A stretch of 64,000 bases of DNA from contig OZ020485.1 in the NCBI GenBank assembly GCA_963971405.1, positions 9,796,001 to 9,860,000 of the forward strand, written 5' to 3'. Position numbers and translations under genes: made by a program. Under the pieces are notes generated by a model that did not search any database, was not told the origin of the DNA, and saw only the letters and a list, made by a program, of their open reading frames with translations. How positions within the stretch are numbered: the stretch's first letter is position 1; the number at the start of each line of letters is the position of its first letter. The DNA is from Psococerastis gibbosa (taxonomy: Eukaryota; Arthropoda; Insecta; Psocodea; Psocidae). Below are positions 34,628-46,002 of the stretch, one piece after another.

Positions 34628-35162
34628 TTTTTTTTACAAATTAGACATATTTAAAACTGGAAGATCCTAAAAAGTTAATTTACTCTGCTTTATGGCGGTA
34701 ATATATCAGTTGACCGCCCTTGACAGTGGCGCCCTTCTGTCTGGCCAAGGTTTTAATATGATAGCAGTGACAGGGGGGGGGGGAGCTCGGGGGGTTGACC
34801 CCGAGGTCAACGACCCCTGTGCGCAGGCACCCCACGCTGGGGTGGCGTGGGGTAGGTCGCACCTCCGTCTAGACAGCCTAGCGTACGGTCAATACCAGCC
34901 ATGTTGCTTCTGCTTACGAAGATCAGCCTGCGAAATTTTTGCTCTCTCTCTGCTTCTCTTTCCATCTGCAGCTCTTTGTTTAATTCTCTCTGCCTCTTTC
35001 TCTCAATATTATTTAATTCCAATCAATTGCTGCCGCTGTCTACCTGCCGCCTGTTGGCGTTTCTAATTAAGTGTCTGTAACATTGGAAATTGGTAGATTT
35101 AATGAGTTCTCCCTTGTTATTTGGTGGATGGGGTAGTTTTTTATGGCTTGAACAAACTCTGT
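34628..35162. other. Unassigned stretch
   Basis: G run at 34771-34782, and a 124-codon plus-strand frame (34692-35066) with no domain I recognise that overlaps a minus-strand frame. Confidence 0.45.
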
Positions 35163-35245
35163 TATATATTGTAATTACAAAGGCTTTCACCGCCAATTGG
35201 AAGCACGCTTTCAGAACGATCACGGCCTATAATCCCGGATACTAC
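35163..35245 (+). mobile_element. Penelope-like tail fragment
   Basis: ttgtaattacaaaggctttc, then tcagaacgatcacggcctat and aatcccgga, as in the foldback at 5251. Confidence 0.45.
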
Positions 35246-35537
35246 TGCTAAGTCACGTCTAAGTCTGTTATACCTGTGATAATTTTTTTCGGACGTCAAG
35301 ACCAATGGGCAAGGTTACATATTCAGGTTTAAGAAAGGATATTGACATTTATATCGATATTTTAATTAAGGCATGCTTTTATCTGCAATTCCCCATGATT
35401 ATGAATCTGAACCTATATATATATATTTCTGTAGCTTATGAAATTAGATGCTTCTCTTTACCATTGAATACATAACTCAATGCCTATACTTAAGCTAAAG
35501 ACCGTTTTCGCACCCACAGCAAGGGTCTCATATTTAG

Positions 35538-35665
35538 GCGCTTATTCCACCGACGTCAATTGTTCACTATTGACGTGTTTGACGTGGTAGCAGATCATTT
35601 TTACACTGTCTTTAATGTCTGCTACTACGTCATTAGTGAACTATTGACGTCGGTGGAATACGCGC
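35538..35665. mobile_element. MITE-U, palindromic element related to MITE-I and MITE-R
   Basis: Left GGCGCTTATTCCACCGACGT and right inverted ACGTCGGTGGAATACGCGC, about 35-bp arms. The core has GACGTGGTAGCAGATCATTT and ATGTCTGCTACTACGTCA. 128 bp. Confidence 0.78.
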
Positions 35666-35666
35666 A

Positions 35667-36079
35667 TTAACAGTTTAGCCATAAAAAAAAATCGACTGCG
35701 CCATTTTAACATTTATTTAGCATGTTTCGACTTGCTCCCCGTCCACGGTTGTCAACCGTTAACAATCAATGTCGGATAGTCTGGTAGGTTGAAAGAAGTG
35801 TGTTCCCATAAACATGTCAGACGCTCCACTTAAATCCGCCATGACGGCCGGGCCATAAAATGGAGTGCTGGCATTCCTTTTCTTATCTTATGGCGGTTAA
35901 CTATTTTAATGCGACACCGCTGAACGAAAATTGGTTATTGCTATCGGGGCTTCGCTCTTTATGAGATTAGTGCCTTTTGCAGCAGCGCGCCAGACAGGAT
36001 ACATTTCTACGGCTTGCCAGTGACGTTCTGTATATTAACTGGTTATTCTTGGAACACATGGTATTTTTTTAATTCCATG
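35667..36079. other. Unassigned stretch
   Basis: Nothing recognised. Confidence 0.45.
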
Positions 36080-36432
36080 GCATTAGGCTTCCGCCACCAG
36101 CTTTCAGCATTTCTGCTTTAAGCAACCCCGTCAGCCTGGCGTCTGTTGGTTAACTTGAGGCACCCTAAGGGAAGACTCTTTCACCTCGGAGAAAGGGAGG
36201 TTGACTGACAGGGTGGACCTCCTTATTATAGAGGATTCCGAACCACTTGGGGAACATAGTAAAGTCACACGATTAAATCGGAGGTGACCAGGACTCGACA
36301 TGCACGTAGACTGACTGGTATAGTCTCAGAGCGTTATCATGTCCCATACCATGGTCCCTTGCCAACGTTGTGCACACTACTAAATTTGCCGCAGCTTGAA
36401 ACATGCTCTGCTCTCATGGATCCAATATGGTA
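36080..36432 (-). mobile_element. Retroposon-H2 copy
   Basis: Same order as 21880-22285: agcaaccccgtcagcctggc, ggattccgaaccacttgggg, gactggtatagtctcagagc, catgctctgctctcatggat. Confidence 0.75.
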
Positions 36433-36481
36433 AGGCCGTCTTAATGTGTTTTTTGTCCATTTCTTCTTGGGTGTCGCGCAG

Positions 36482-36585
36482 TGTGCGATCGGAGACGTGT
36501 CGTAACTCAAGACGGGCACGAACCTACAAGGGCGACTGAAGAGGTCCATCAGATACATTCATTAAATTGTTTGTATGCGATCAAC

Positions 36586-36617
<32 letters not shown>
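36482..36617 (+). mobile_element. Repeat-F copy 5 with a 28-A tail
   Basis: tgtgcgatcggagacgtgtc, gcgactgaagaggtccatca, cattcattaaattgtttgta, then A from 36590 to 36617. 5'-truncated. Confidence 0.78.
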
Positions 36618-36620
<3 letters not shown>

Positions 36621-36867
36621 ATCTTCCGTCGCTACACCAATACGGTGAGTGTTTTTCTGTGGATATGGGTTCCTGAGAACTGGCTTTTGAATATCATAAA
36701 GGCAAACATTTTTCGCTGGTTTTGGGTCCTTATTTAAAGGTCGCCATTCAGAGATGGGCCAAATGTGTAATTTCGCCCATCCCACCAAAATGCCGTTCCG
36801 ATCCAGTGCCCCAACAGCGAGCCATTTGTAAAGCATAAGGCAGATTTTTATTCTGAACCCTCAATCT

Positions 36868-37016
36868 TCTTCTTATCCAAATCCCTCGTCTATCGAAGAT
36901 TGGCGATCATCATCGCAATTTTGACCTTGGAGACTGCTGCTTTGAAAAGGGAAGTCGTGCTATTGCCAAATTGCTGTCTCAGGTTTATCAACCGGGATGC
37001 TCTTCTACCGTGAGTT
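36868..37016 (-). mobile_element. LINE 3' end
   Basis: The minus strand reads GRRASRLINLRQQFG and, further on, AAVSKVKIAMMIANLR, the standard C-terminal end of insect endonuclease-reverse transcriptase LINEs, then an AAGAAGAAG tail. Confidence 0.75.
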
Positions 37017-37256
37017 GACAGGCACTTTGGAGTGGCAGGCCCGCGGGCTTGGGATTGGTGAAATTTGGTAAATCGGCTTGGCCAAATTAATTTGGGAAGG
37101 CGCGACCGATTTATCTCACGTACGATCGCTGCTCTCCATTCTATACTTAAAGGTTGAATCCGACACCCCTCTATTTTTTTTTATTTTTTTTTATGCAGAA
37201 AACCAAATTTCCCATGAAATATGACACGTAAGTATTGTAGATCCAGCAATGTCATG

Positions 37257-37470
37257 CGTCTGTGGGAACCTTTACAGTGAAATCAGACAGCCACCTATTC
37301 GTTTTTGCGATGGCTTAAACTAGAGCAGTGAATTTTCGGCACCGGCATTATTGAAGAGTTGCCCATTTCGTTTGGCGCGTGGATATTGGATCAGTCGTCT
37401 GTGGGAACCGTTAAGGTGAAATCAGACAGCCACCTATTCGTTTTTGGGATGTCTTAAACTAGAGCTGTGT
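37257..37470 (+). repeat. Direct repeat, 74 bp at 140-bp spacing
   Basis: 37257-37330 and 37397-37470 match closely (cgtctgtgggaacc, gtgaaatcagacagccacct, attcgtttttg). The 66 bp between are not repeated. Confidence 0.85.
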
Positions 37471-37998
37471 AATTTGAATGAAGTGTAGACCAGCTCAGGC
37501 ATAGCAGTGTAGGCTGCATTAGGTAGGCAGCCGGCAGGCTGTAGTCACACTGTAGCAGACCAGCAATTAGCATCACCGGATTATTATAATTAGACCACTT
37601 CTGAACCGTAACACCCTAAATCGCCAAAAAATTAGCAACTGGGGCTTGCCAAATTTAACCATGGGTTTGCTAACTATGCGCAATGGTATACTATTATCAG
37701 TCTACCAGAGTAGTGAGTAGCAATTACACAGTCGTTATTTTTTAACTAATATTGTTCTGGTATTGCTAATAAATACAACAGTAATAGATTATATAATTCG
37801 TGGATTTTTATTAATTGTTTACGCAAGTAGACAGAAGCTGAAGTAAGCCTGCTTTACTTATCCCTCCGAAGAGAATTTGCTATACCAAGAATTGGACCAG
37901 ATAAAACTAAAGTGCTGGGGGTAAAGTCTGAGTCCGTACGACTGTATAGTAAACATTAGTGGTCTCTTTCGGGCCAAAATGTGAAAAGACTGTGCTAA
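37471..37998. other. Unassigned stretch
   Basis: Nothing recognised. Confidence 0.45.
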
Positions 37999-38328
37999 CG
38001 GTCATACCATGTTGAATCTACGAGAACAGAGCCTGTTCCAAACTGCAGCAAACTTGATAGTGTACACAGCGTTGGCAGGGGAACATGGTGGGACATGATA
38101 ACGCGCTGTGACTATACCAGTCAGTCTACGTGCGTGTCGAGTCCTGGTCACTCCCGATATAATCGTGTGACTTAACCATGTTCCCCAAGTGGTTCGGAAT
38201 CCACTATTATCAGGGGGTCCACACTGTCTGTCAACTCCTCTTCTCCCCGAGGTGAAGGAGTCTGCCCTTAGGGTAAGGTAATAAACAGACTCACTCATCC
38301 CGCCAGGCTGACAGGTATGCTTAAAACA
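37999..38328 (+). mobile_element. Retroposon-H2 copy
   Basis: taccatgttgaatctacgag, ggcaggggaacatggtggga, tccccaagtggttcggaatc, tctgcccttagggtaaggta: plus-strand orientation of the family. Confidence 0.75.
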
Positions 38329-38583
38329 GAAACGCTGAAACAGGCGTTGGAAACATTCCGTTTGGCAGGGGAACATGGTGAGACCAACAGTTATTCAAAG
38401 TGCGTGTCGAGTCCTGATCACCTCCAAATTATTCGTGTGACTTTACTATGTTCCCCAATGGGTTCGGAATCCACAGGAGGTTCACCCTATCAGTCAACTG
38501 CCCTTCTCCCTGAAATGAAGAAGTTCCTCAAGTTAATATTGAGACTGCCAGCCTGACAGGCATAAATTCTGAAAGCTGGCATT
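38329..38583 (+). mobile_element. Retroposon-H2 copy, adjacent and in the same direction
   Basis: ggcaggggaacatggtgaga, tgttccccaatgggttcgga and ttctgaaagctggcattgga; shorter than its neighbour. Confidence 0.7.
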
Positions 38584-38867
38584 GGAAAACAGCAAAACTG
38601 TTATTAGCACTGGGCAGACCTACCTACTTATGTGTCTACTGTTGATACGTTTACAGTTTTCGCTTAGTTTACCATGCGTAAAGGTGCATGACTGCATTCT
38701 ATTAAGTAATTTGAAAAAATCGCAAAAGAGCTGCATACTCTATGATATTGAAAATGCGTATTAACTTAAATAAACCCCAATCAATTCAAATTGACTGGTG
38801 AGAATAAAACATAAGTGATAAACGATAATAAAGGATACATAAACATATAAAATATTTTCTTGTTGTT

Positions 38868-39230
38868 GCTTTCAGCATTCTGCTTTAAGTAACCCTGTCA
38901 GCCTCAGGGGGGGGGGGAGGGGAGTGAGTCTGTTTATTAACTTGAGGCACCTTATGGGCAGACTCTTTCACCTCGGGGGAAAGGGGAGTTGACTGACATG
39001 GTGGACCTGCTAGATTATAGTGGATTCCGAACCACTGGGGGAACATGGTAAAGTCACACGATTAAATCGGAAGTGACCAAGACTCAACACGCACTCAGAC
39101 TGACTGGTATAGTCTCAGCGCGTTATCATGTCCCACCATGTTCCCCTGCCAATGCTGTACGCACTACCAAGTTTGCCGCAGTTTGAAACATGCTCTGCTC
39201 TCATAGGTTAAACATGGTAAGTCCGTTGGC
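38868..39230 (-). mobile_element. Retroposon-H2 copy, inverted to the previous two
   Basis: ttgttgttgctttcagcatt tail at the left, gcacc...gcagactctttcacctcggg, catgttcccctgccaatgct, catgctctgctctcataggt. G run inside. Confidence 0.75.
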
Positions 39231-39856
39231 AACATAAAATAAATATTTTTCTCCTTACAAAATTCGCGGCTAGTGTAAATTCTTAGCCAATAATTTAAAA
39301 CACATGAACGTATTTAGGTCTACCTACAAAGCTTATTTAGCAGCGGGGTTATAATTTAGTTTTATTACTATAAGTTTTTTCTTATTCCCGGTTAAACTGG
39401 TTTAAATTATCCCTCAGGGAATAATATTCTTTATAACGTTGATATACAGTTGAGAGTTATCTATCAAGTCACTCGTATCGCATTTTGGTCGGAACTTCGA
39501 CTGTTTAACCACTCAAAAACATGATAATAATAAAAAAAAGTTTAGCCGGTATAACATTTGAAAACTGTTATTTTGGAGGAAAACCTTTGGCACCTGTATG
39601 ATTGCCGTACCTTGTTAGGCCTCGCAGAAGTTGATTAGGGAATGGGCCGGGATCGTTAGCCTGTTGGTTAATCTGAGATGAGGTAGCCAGCAGTGCCGTA
39701 AGCGGCTAAACCAGGCCGATGCCCAAGGAAAACCACTGGTTGCAATGCTTTCCTATATTCCCAATCATGGAACTTGGTCCAGGAGCTTCCGCGTGTCAGC
39801 ATCCAAATATATTTGACAAGTCTGCATTTGAAAAGATTTAAAAAAAATGTCCAGCT
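39231..39856. other. Unassigned stretch
   Basis: Nothing recognised. Confidence 0.45.
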
Positions 39857-40322
39857 GCAGCCCTATTATGGGTTAATTATTGTAAGAGTGGGCCGAAAGG
39901 CCCTAAATTCACCCATATGGCAAATATAGACAATTTTTTCTTCTTTTCTTTCTATTGTGGCGATTATGGATTAACGTGACACAGGGGGGTAATAAAATAC
40001 CCAGGTTTTATTTTAATACCACATTAGTAAGGTGTCACGTGACGGTGTTAAAAGATGCGCGGGAAATACAAATTAATAAATTATTGGAATACAAGAGAAC
40101 GGTTGCATTGTTTTATAATTGAAGGAAACAGTAATAAACATTAAAATGTACAGGTAGAATTTTGAAATATAATAAGAATTTTAATTGATGCGTCTACCTA
40201 AGTACATCTAAAGGAGAAAAATTTGAAAACTCACAAAAAATTTAGTCGAAGATTAGTTTATCAATTTGAATTTCTCGCGCTTTTTGCACTCATTTGTTTA
40301 AAACAATGGAATAAACCCCGGT
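39857..40322. mobile_element. MITE-G subfamily copy with a nested SINE tail
   Basis: gcagccctattatgg at the left, broken at 39872-39960 by a SINE-like tail, then ggcgattatggattaacgtg and GGTGTCACGTGACGGTGTTA. The right end reaches aaaccccggtgtt and stops where repeat-F begins. Confidence 0.7.
39872..39950 (+). mobile_element. SINE-X 3' part
   Basis: ggttaattattgtaagagtg, ggccgaaaggccctaaattc; the same unit is at 63926-64000 in reverse. Confidence 0.55.
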
Positions 40323-40326
40323 GTTC

Positions 40327-40506
40327 GTCGACTTCGATGGCCAGGTGGTAGCGTGCTTGTACTTGTGCGAGTCTCTACACGCCATACGATCGGAGACGTG
40401 TCGTAACTCGACCCAAGTACCTAATAGGTAACTTAGTGAGACGACTGAAGAGATCAATCGGATACATTCATTGAATTGTTTGTATGCGATTAACCTTTTT
40501 TTTACA
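40327..40506 (+). mobile_element. Repeat-F copy 6
   Basis: tcgacttcgatggccaggtg, gtacttgtgcgagtctctac, gacgtgtcgtaactcgaccc, tcattgaattgtttgtatgc: one of the best-kept copies. Confidence 0.78.
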
Positions 40507-40665
40507 ACAACAACAACAACAAGTTCATCAAATTCTATCGAGTAGAGTTCATCAAGTACGGACAGACAGACTTTTCGCAAACCCCACGTTTTTGGTTCCT
40601 GGCGCCTGAAAACGTGTAAATCCGTTGGAATCGCGAAATCGATCATTTCGTCCATCACAAAATGG
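40507..40665 (-). mobile_element. MITE-C 5' fragment after a CAA microsatellite
   Basis: A (CAA)n tract at about 40504-40522, then ttcatcaaattctatcgagt, acagacagacttttcgcaaa and cacgttt...acgtgtaaatccgttgg, the reverse of the MITE-C start. Confidence 0.6.
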
Positions 40666-41271
40666 TTTCCATTGCTCCCTTGCCCCCTTTCCATTGGACC
40701 CAACATGGCGCACAGTTGAATGTCCGCTGCTTTGGAGCGGGTTAGTTTTAATACTTTATTGTAATTGTTCCCCATCCATTGGTGCCGTGCTTGCTCCAAT
40801 AGTAATTTTATGAGAACGAAAAATATCACAAAATCTAAAATAATTGTGTGCAAAATGTCATTTGAGGCATTGCGGAAGAAATATGTGATATGCATTCCTT
40901 TTAGCTTTGTTTTGAAGCTTCACGTAAAATTTAAACTAACCAAAACAATATTATGGTGACCACTACTAACTACCTAAATATATAATAGATTTATCGTAGT
41001 CACGCTCTTGTCTAATTACTGTCTTAGCTTTCAACGGTTAATGCCCTGGCTTTGTTTGATCTAGTTTATTGATGTCATTGTGTTTGTTTGCCCTGCTTTG
41101 GCAGCAAGACAAACCCGTTAGTAGGATATGTTCAATTTTTATGTAGACTCTAGGGATATTTTGACTGTCTTTGCTCATTTTAGGGCTGCTTTCAGTATGG
41201 TTTTTGCTAAGTTTTTAGCGATCAAACCTGGACCAATAACATAAAAATCGTTATACCATTCAAGATGTCAA
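40666..41271. other. Unassigned stretch
   Basis: Covered by a long minus-strand frame (40290-40895) that crosses MITE-G, repeat-F and MITE-C and so is not a gene. Confidence 0.5.
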
Positions 41272-41480
41272 GACATGTAGCGTAGTGGTACGGACTCTGA
41301 CTTTCACCCGAAAGGTTGTTGGTTCGAGTCCCCCACTGGCTACATTTTCTGGCCATGCTTCGGAGGGCATGTAAAGCAGGCGGTCCCGGGCCTTCCTAGT
41401 TGAGTGTAAGAGAGGGCTTTGTGGCCCTAACTCCGCTAGGTTGGCTTTGTAATAGAAACAATAAAAAGTATTTATTATTT
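41272..41480 (+). mobile_element. SINE-B copy (good reference copy)
   Basis: acatgtagcgtagtggtacg, tcacccgaaaggttgttggt, B box GGTTCGAGTCC, ttctggccatgcttcggagg, GTCCCGGGCCTTCCTAGTTG, ctccgctaggttggctttgt, TATTTATTATTTATT tail. Confidence 0.85.
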
Positions 41481-41810
41481 ATTACCATTATCAAAATGAA
41501 CCTCTACCTATAAGTTTCAATCAATCCAGGAAAAGAATCTTTTTGCAGGGGGTGGGGGTTCAATTCTTCTTACCTCAGGGCCTCCTGTCCTGTGGGCCCT
41601 ATAACCATGGACTGGAGCTTTGCCAAATTTACTACTACCAGAGCCTCGACACCCATATAGCAGATGCAACAATTTGCAGCAATTAATCATTGTACACAAA
41701 CCATTTTTTTAACATTTTAATTTAACTTTTATTCTTGTAAGTAAATTAAGATGCATTGTTGTCTATTTGGAATAATATAGCCTACAGTGATTCCTGGAAA
41801 ATTTCATTTT

Positions 41811-41995
41811 TTTTTTTTTAAAGGTTAATCCCATACAAACAATTCAATGAATGTATCCGATTGACCTCTTCAGTCGCCTCACTTAGTTACCTAATAGGTA
41901 CTTGTGTCGAGTAACGACACGTCTCCGATCGCATGGCGTGTAGAGACTCGCACATGTACAAGCACGCTACCACCTGGCCATAGAAATCGATTTAC
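41811..41995 (-). mobile_element. Repeat-F copy 7
   Basis: ttttttttttaaaggttaat at the left is the reversed tail; aacgacacgtctccgatcgc, gtagagactcgcacatgtac, accacctggccatagaaatc. Confidence 0.78.
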
Positions 41996-43477
41996 GTTGG
42001 CACTAGAGCTGCAGACAGCTTCGTCTGAGCGTCGCGTTCCGGAAATCAGTGCGGTAGTTGGAACGTCTTAGCTGAGTGTTGTAGGCTACGGCCCTGAATG
42101 AGGCAGAGACGGTACGTTCCATAAAGAACGACCTCCAGACAGCAAGGTGACCAACTGCCTCGGTCCATCTCTTCTTCAGCCTAATAATACAGGCATCTGC
42201 GAAGTCTGCTCTTTTGCAACATAAGCCCTCGTTCATTGGCGCCCGCTTGGCAAAACTTTTGGGGGTGCTCGGTTTTACCTATAATAACATGGGCGTAATT
42301 AGGGGGGTCTGGGCGGGGCATAGCCACCCCCAACTACTTGTAAAGCCCCCCCCCCAGGATTTTCGAGGAAATAAGCCAATTTAATGAAAAAGACTTAATA
42401 AATAAACCATTAATACTACAAATACGAACGTTTTTTTCGCAGAGAATAACGTTTTTTTTTTTTAATCACTTTTGCTCGAAAATTGGACCATTTTAATTCA
42501 TTATGTTGAATTTGTTAATGAGGCAACAGTGAGTGGTAAATGGTATCTCACTCTTACGTGTAGGCCTCAGCCCGCGGCAAGAACTTGATAGCTATATTCT
42601 TGTAAAAAAAAATATATTTCATATATTTGAGGGGGAATTATAAAGACCAAATCGTTCTTCTTTTTTTCAAAAATTAAGTTGATACCCCGCATTTTTTAAT
42701 TTATTTTGGAAAACAGACTTTAAGCTATAACAATATTGATTTACAAAAACCTTTTGGCCTATCCAGGGCTTGGTTAAGGATTGAGGTACCCGTCATTTCT
42801 CATATCCGCCATCATTCGATTCAAATATTCCGCCAAACGGAAGCAAACTGGAGAGATAATTGGGACTTGAAAGGACGCCGAATGTCTTTCTCTGCCACCA
42901 GCATAATAATTAAACTGTCATGTGTTAAATAGCGTTTCCCTGAGAAATAACTCGGTTTTAGTCGAATTTTAAAATTGGTATAATTTTAATTGACAGTTTT
43001 ATTGCTTAGTAGACTGACTAGTGATGCCGGTTTTCGACTGGGTTTGACGGGAAAGTTTTTTTCGGCCACTGTCTGATTGTTTTTAGAGGACCAGCAGAGT
43101 TATGGATGCATAATAAAAATTTTGTAAATCCGATCCGCTTGTGGATTCGAACCGTTCTCCCGATTTTAATGCAAGCCGGTAGGTAATTTATAAAGTGGTT
43201 CACTTTAGACAAAGGTTTTAAATTCTGAGGTAGGCATAAAATGGGAGACCCCTCCGTGTGAAGGGCTTTAGATTGTCTCGCCACCCCAGATTCAGAGGGG
43301 TGTTGAAATCGTATCTGACATGTCATTCTACTCCCCCACTATACGAATAACTCTTCCAAAAATAGTACCCCTCCAGACAGACAGGGTTTACATTAATTTT
43401 TTACTTGCTATACTCCTTCGCAGATTTAGCTTGGAATGCGCTTACGGTTATATACTTTATGTAAGCTCACGGGTCTT
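41996..43477. other. Unassigned intron sequence, about 1.5 kb
   Basis: 42285-42360 has gggcgtaattagggggg and a C run, looking like another GC-rich MITE end. Short frames at 42003-42236 and 43018-43326 have no recognised domain. Confidence 0.45.
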
Positions 43478-43479
43478 AG

Positions 43480-43660
43480 CAGGTGACTTCGGTGGCAAGG
43501 TTGTAGCGTGCTATTACTTGTGCGAGTATCTACACACCTTGCGGTCGGAGACGTGTCGCAACTCGACCCAAGTACCTATTAGGTGACTTAGCGAGGCGAT
43601 TGAAGAGGTTAATCGGATGCGATTTAACATTTTTTTTAAACAAAAAAAAAACAAAAAAGT
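43480..43660 (+). mobile_element. Repeat-F copy 8
   Basis: gtgacttcggtggcaaggtt, ttacttgtgcgagtatctac, gacgtgtcgcaactcgaccc, gaagaggttaatcggatgcg, with a T/A-rich end. The cattcattaaattgtttg block is lost. Confidence 0.72.
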
Positions 43661-43727
43661 CGCAGATTTTTCTGTGATCTACATCGTATATGGACAGCAG
43701 CTTCTTTTCACTTAAAATTAAATAAAC

Positions 43728-44512
43728 CGGTCCGACTTTACTCGAACATGCTTTTCAATTTATCAAAATTAGTAGATAGAGAAAATAAGTAATTTGATGG
43801 TAAATAATTTTCCTATGGCGAAATTTCCGATATCTCGGGGGGGGGGGGGGGTGTCCACCTGACGTCACTGGAGGTAAGATAATTTCTACATAAGTCAGAC
43901 CAACACATTACCACACAGCAATAATGGCAGGGCACGCAATGCATTTGAGCGTGAATTTTCTATCATTAAAAAAAATTTTTTTTGCATAAAACCAAATAGT
44001 TACTCAATTTAACACCTAAAACATGCCTGATGGTGGAAAGGTTTCGCAGAAATTTTTTTTTAGTCATTTTTTATTAAAATTTAGTTATTTTTATTTTTTT
44101 TCCTCCAGAAGCAAACTATCAAGGGGCAAGCGACCGACTGCATTTTGTCAGCATTAATAACGACTACAATATATGTGAATTTAAAAGAAATCGTTGGAGC
44201 CGTTTTTGAGAAATAATTTTTTCAAACGTTTTTTTCGGAGTTTTTTGAGAATAACCCCCCCCCCCCCCCAAATTGAGCTAGCCCTAAATAAAAAAATTTC
44301 TCGCGGTATGATTTTTGTGAACCTACATGCCAAATTTCATCTAAATCAATCGAGTAGTTTGCCCGGAAATCGACGCACAGACAGAGCGACAGACATTTCG
44401 TAAAAACCACTTTTTTGGTTCCTGGGACCTCAAAACGTGTAAATCCGTTGAGATCTCGGAATCGAAAATTTTGACCATCTCAAAGCTTCCCTTATACTAC
44501 GTGTACATTACT
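43728..44512 (-). mobile_element. MITE-C copy h
   Basis: ccggtccgactttactcgaa tail, GCTTTTCAATTTATC at 43750, a G run at 43838-43850, a C run at 44255-44270, and caaagcttcccttatactac at the far end, where the last inverted repeat is degraded. Confidence 0.78.
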
Positions 44513-44766
44513 AAAAATAAAAATACTTTTAATATTAAATTGACTGGGAATGAAGAGAAGGAAAAGGTGAAAGGTGGCCTTTGAAATTAGCCACCCCTTG
44601 ATCACACCAAAATAGGTTAGTTCGTATTTTTCTTTAATTTATTAATTCAGGTCTTGTCAATGGGTAAGAGGACTATTTCATGCATAGTACTACGAGGGCT
44701 TGTTTAGTTTTCGCACAGTCGTCTACCAATTGACTGGTCCAAATCTTTATAATGTAAGTATTTAAT

Positions 44767-45299
44767 AAATAAATAGACTCGTATCTGTACTTGGTTAAGT
44801 CATGCTTTCGCCTGTTTCATTGCGTCAATGGTAAGTTTGTCTCAGCTTGTCCATTATCTCTTGTAGCCGGTGTAGGTTGACATCGAAAACGTATACCAGT
44901 TTGCCAATGGGCAAAAATTCATACGGAAACAATGCAAATAATGTCCGAAATCCATGGGTCGTTGGCATTGGACAAGGGACCAATGGGCCACTATAAATAG
45001 GCCTGGGTTCTTTAAAAAGTCATTAAAAATAATAACTATAAACAAATAAATAAATAAATATAAACCAACCTATTTTGACCCCAGGGGTTGCCCAATGCCA
45101 ACGACCCATGGATTTTGGACATTATTTGTATTGCTTCCGTATGAATTTTTGACCATTGGCAAACTGGTATACGTTCTCGATGTCAACCTACACCGGCTAA
45201 AAGCGATAGTGGACAAGCTGAGACAAGCTTACCATTGACGCAATGAAACAGGCGAAAGCATGACTTAACCAAGTACACATACGAGTCTTTTACCAAAGG
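44767..45299. repeat. Foldback-M, arms of about 205 bp
   Basis: 44767-44973 and 45095-45299 are reverse complements with few mismatches (left starts actcgtatctgtacttggtt; right ends aaccaagtacacatacgagt). The spacer carries aataaataaataaa and a piece like the end of MITE-L (ccaggggttgcccaatg). A lone third arm lies at 63736-63918. No coding content. Confidence 0.85.
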
Positions 45300-45914
45300 A
45301 ACTCTTCAAGGTATGACCTATCAGTACATAAGGTATAAAATAATCGTGTCTAATATGTACAATATATCTATAAGTTGCCGAGAAAATCCCCGTCTTTTCA
45401 ATTTCTCCACCCCCCCCCCCCCATGGAAAATGTCACCTAAAAAAAAACCTAATTTTTAAAGAAAATAAACCAGGAAAACAAGTTTTTTTTGTAATAGTCG
45501 ATAAACTCTCGATTGACTCTGGTTAATAAATGGGAGAATTTACCTTCCATTAAGCCATGATGTAAAAAGGGGGCGATGAAAATTAGTTTTCTTATTTTCG
45601 TGTAAAAGGTGCAGGGTAAAAGAAAGGTAGCTCCCCCCCCCCCCCCAAGCTAAAGCTGAAATGCCGCCGCTGAATAGGACCTGCCTTGTAAGGATTCTCC
45701 TGAGTTTGCAATGTTTTCATCGACAATCCTTCCTCTTACAATATGCTGCCGCTGTTGCGTTCCCACACATAATTCAGCATTCAATTCAGTATTTTGAATT
45801 TAAGTGCTTGAAATTAATTATGTTCATTTGAATTTAAATATCTAATATTAAATGTTTTGAGAGAGGTTAAAGAAGCAGTGACCATTTTATTTCGATTTTC
45901 AATTTTGGTACACT
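45300..45914. other. Unassigned stretch with C runs
   Basis: C runs at about 45411-45422 and 45632-45645. Nothing else recognised. Confidence 0.45.
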
Positions 45915-45990
45915 TCTTCTTCTGCTTCGAATGCCTCTTCTATCGAAGATTGGCTATCATCACGGCAATCATAGACTCCCCAAAAGGAAG
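45915..45990 (-). mobile_element. LINE 3' tail
   Basis: tatcgaagattggctatcat at 45942-45961 equals the ANLR-coding end seen at 36868, with a cttcttctgcttcg side. Confidence 0.5.
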
Positions 45991-46002
45991 TCAAGTACAA
46001 AC

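Noticed and set aside
34692-35066. 124-codon plus-strand frame with hydrophobic C-terminal part
   Set aside because: It includes a G homopolymer and overlaps an opposing frame. No signal of coding constraint could be seen.
40290-40895. 201-codon minus-strand open frame
   Set aside because: It runs across the end of MITE-G, repeat-F, a CAA tract and a MITE-C piece; no protein domain. Chance openness.
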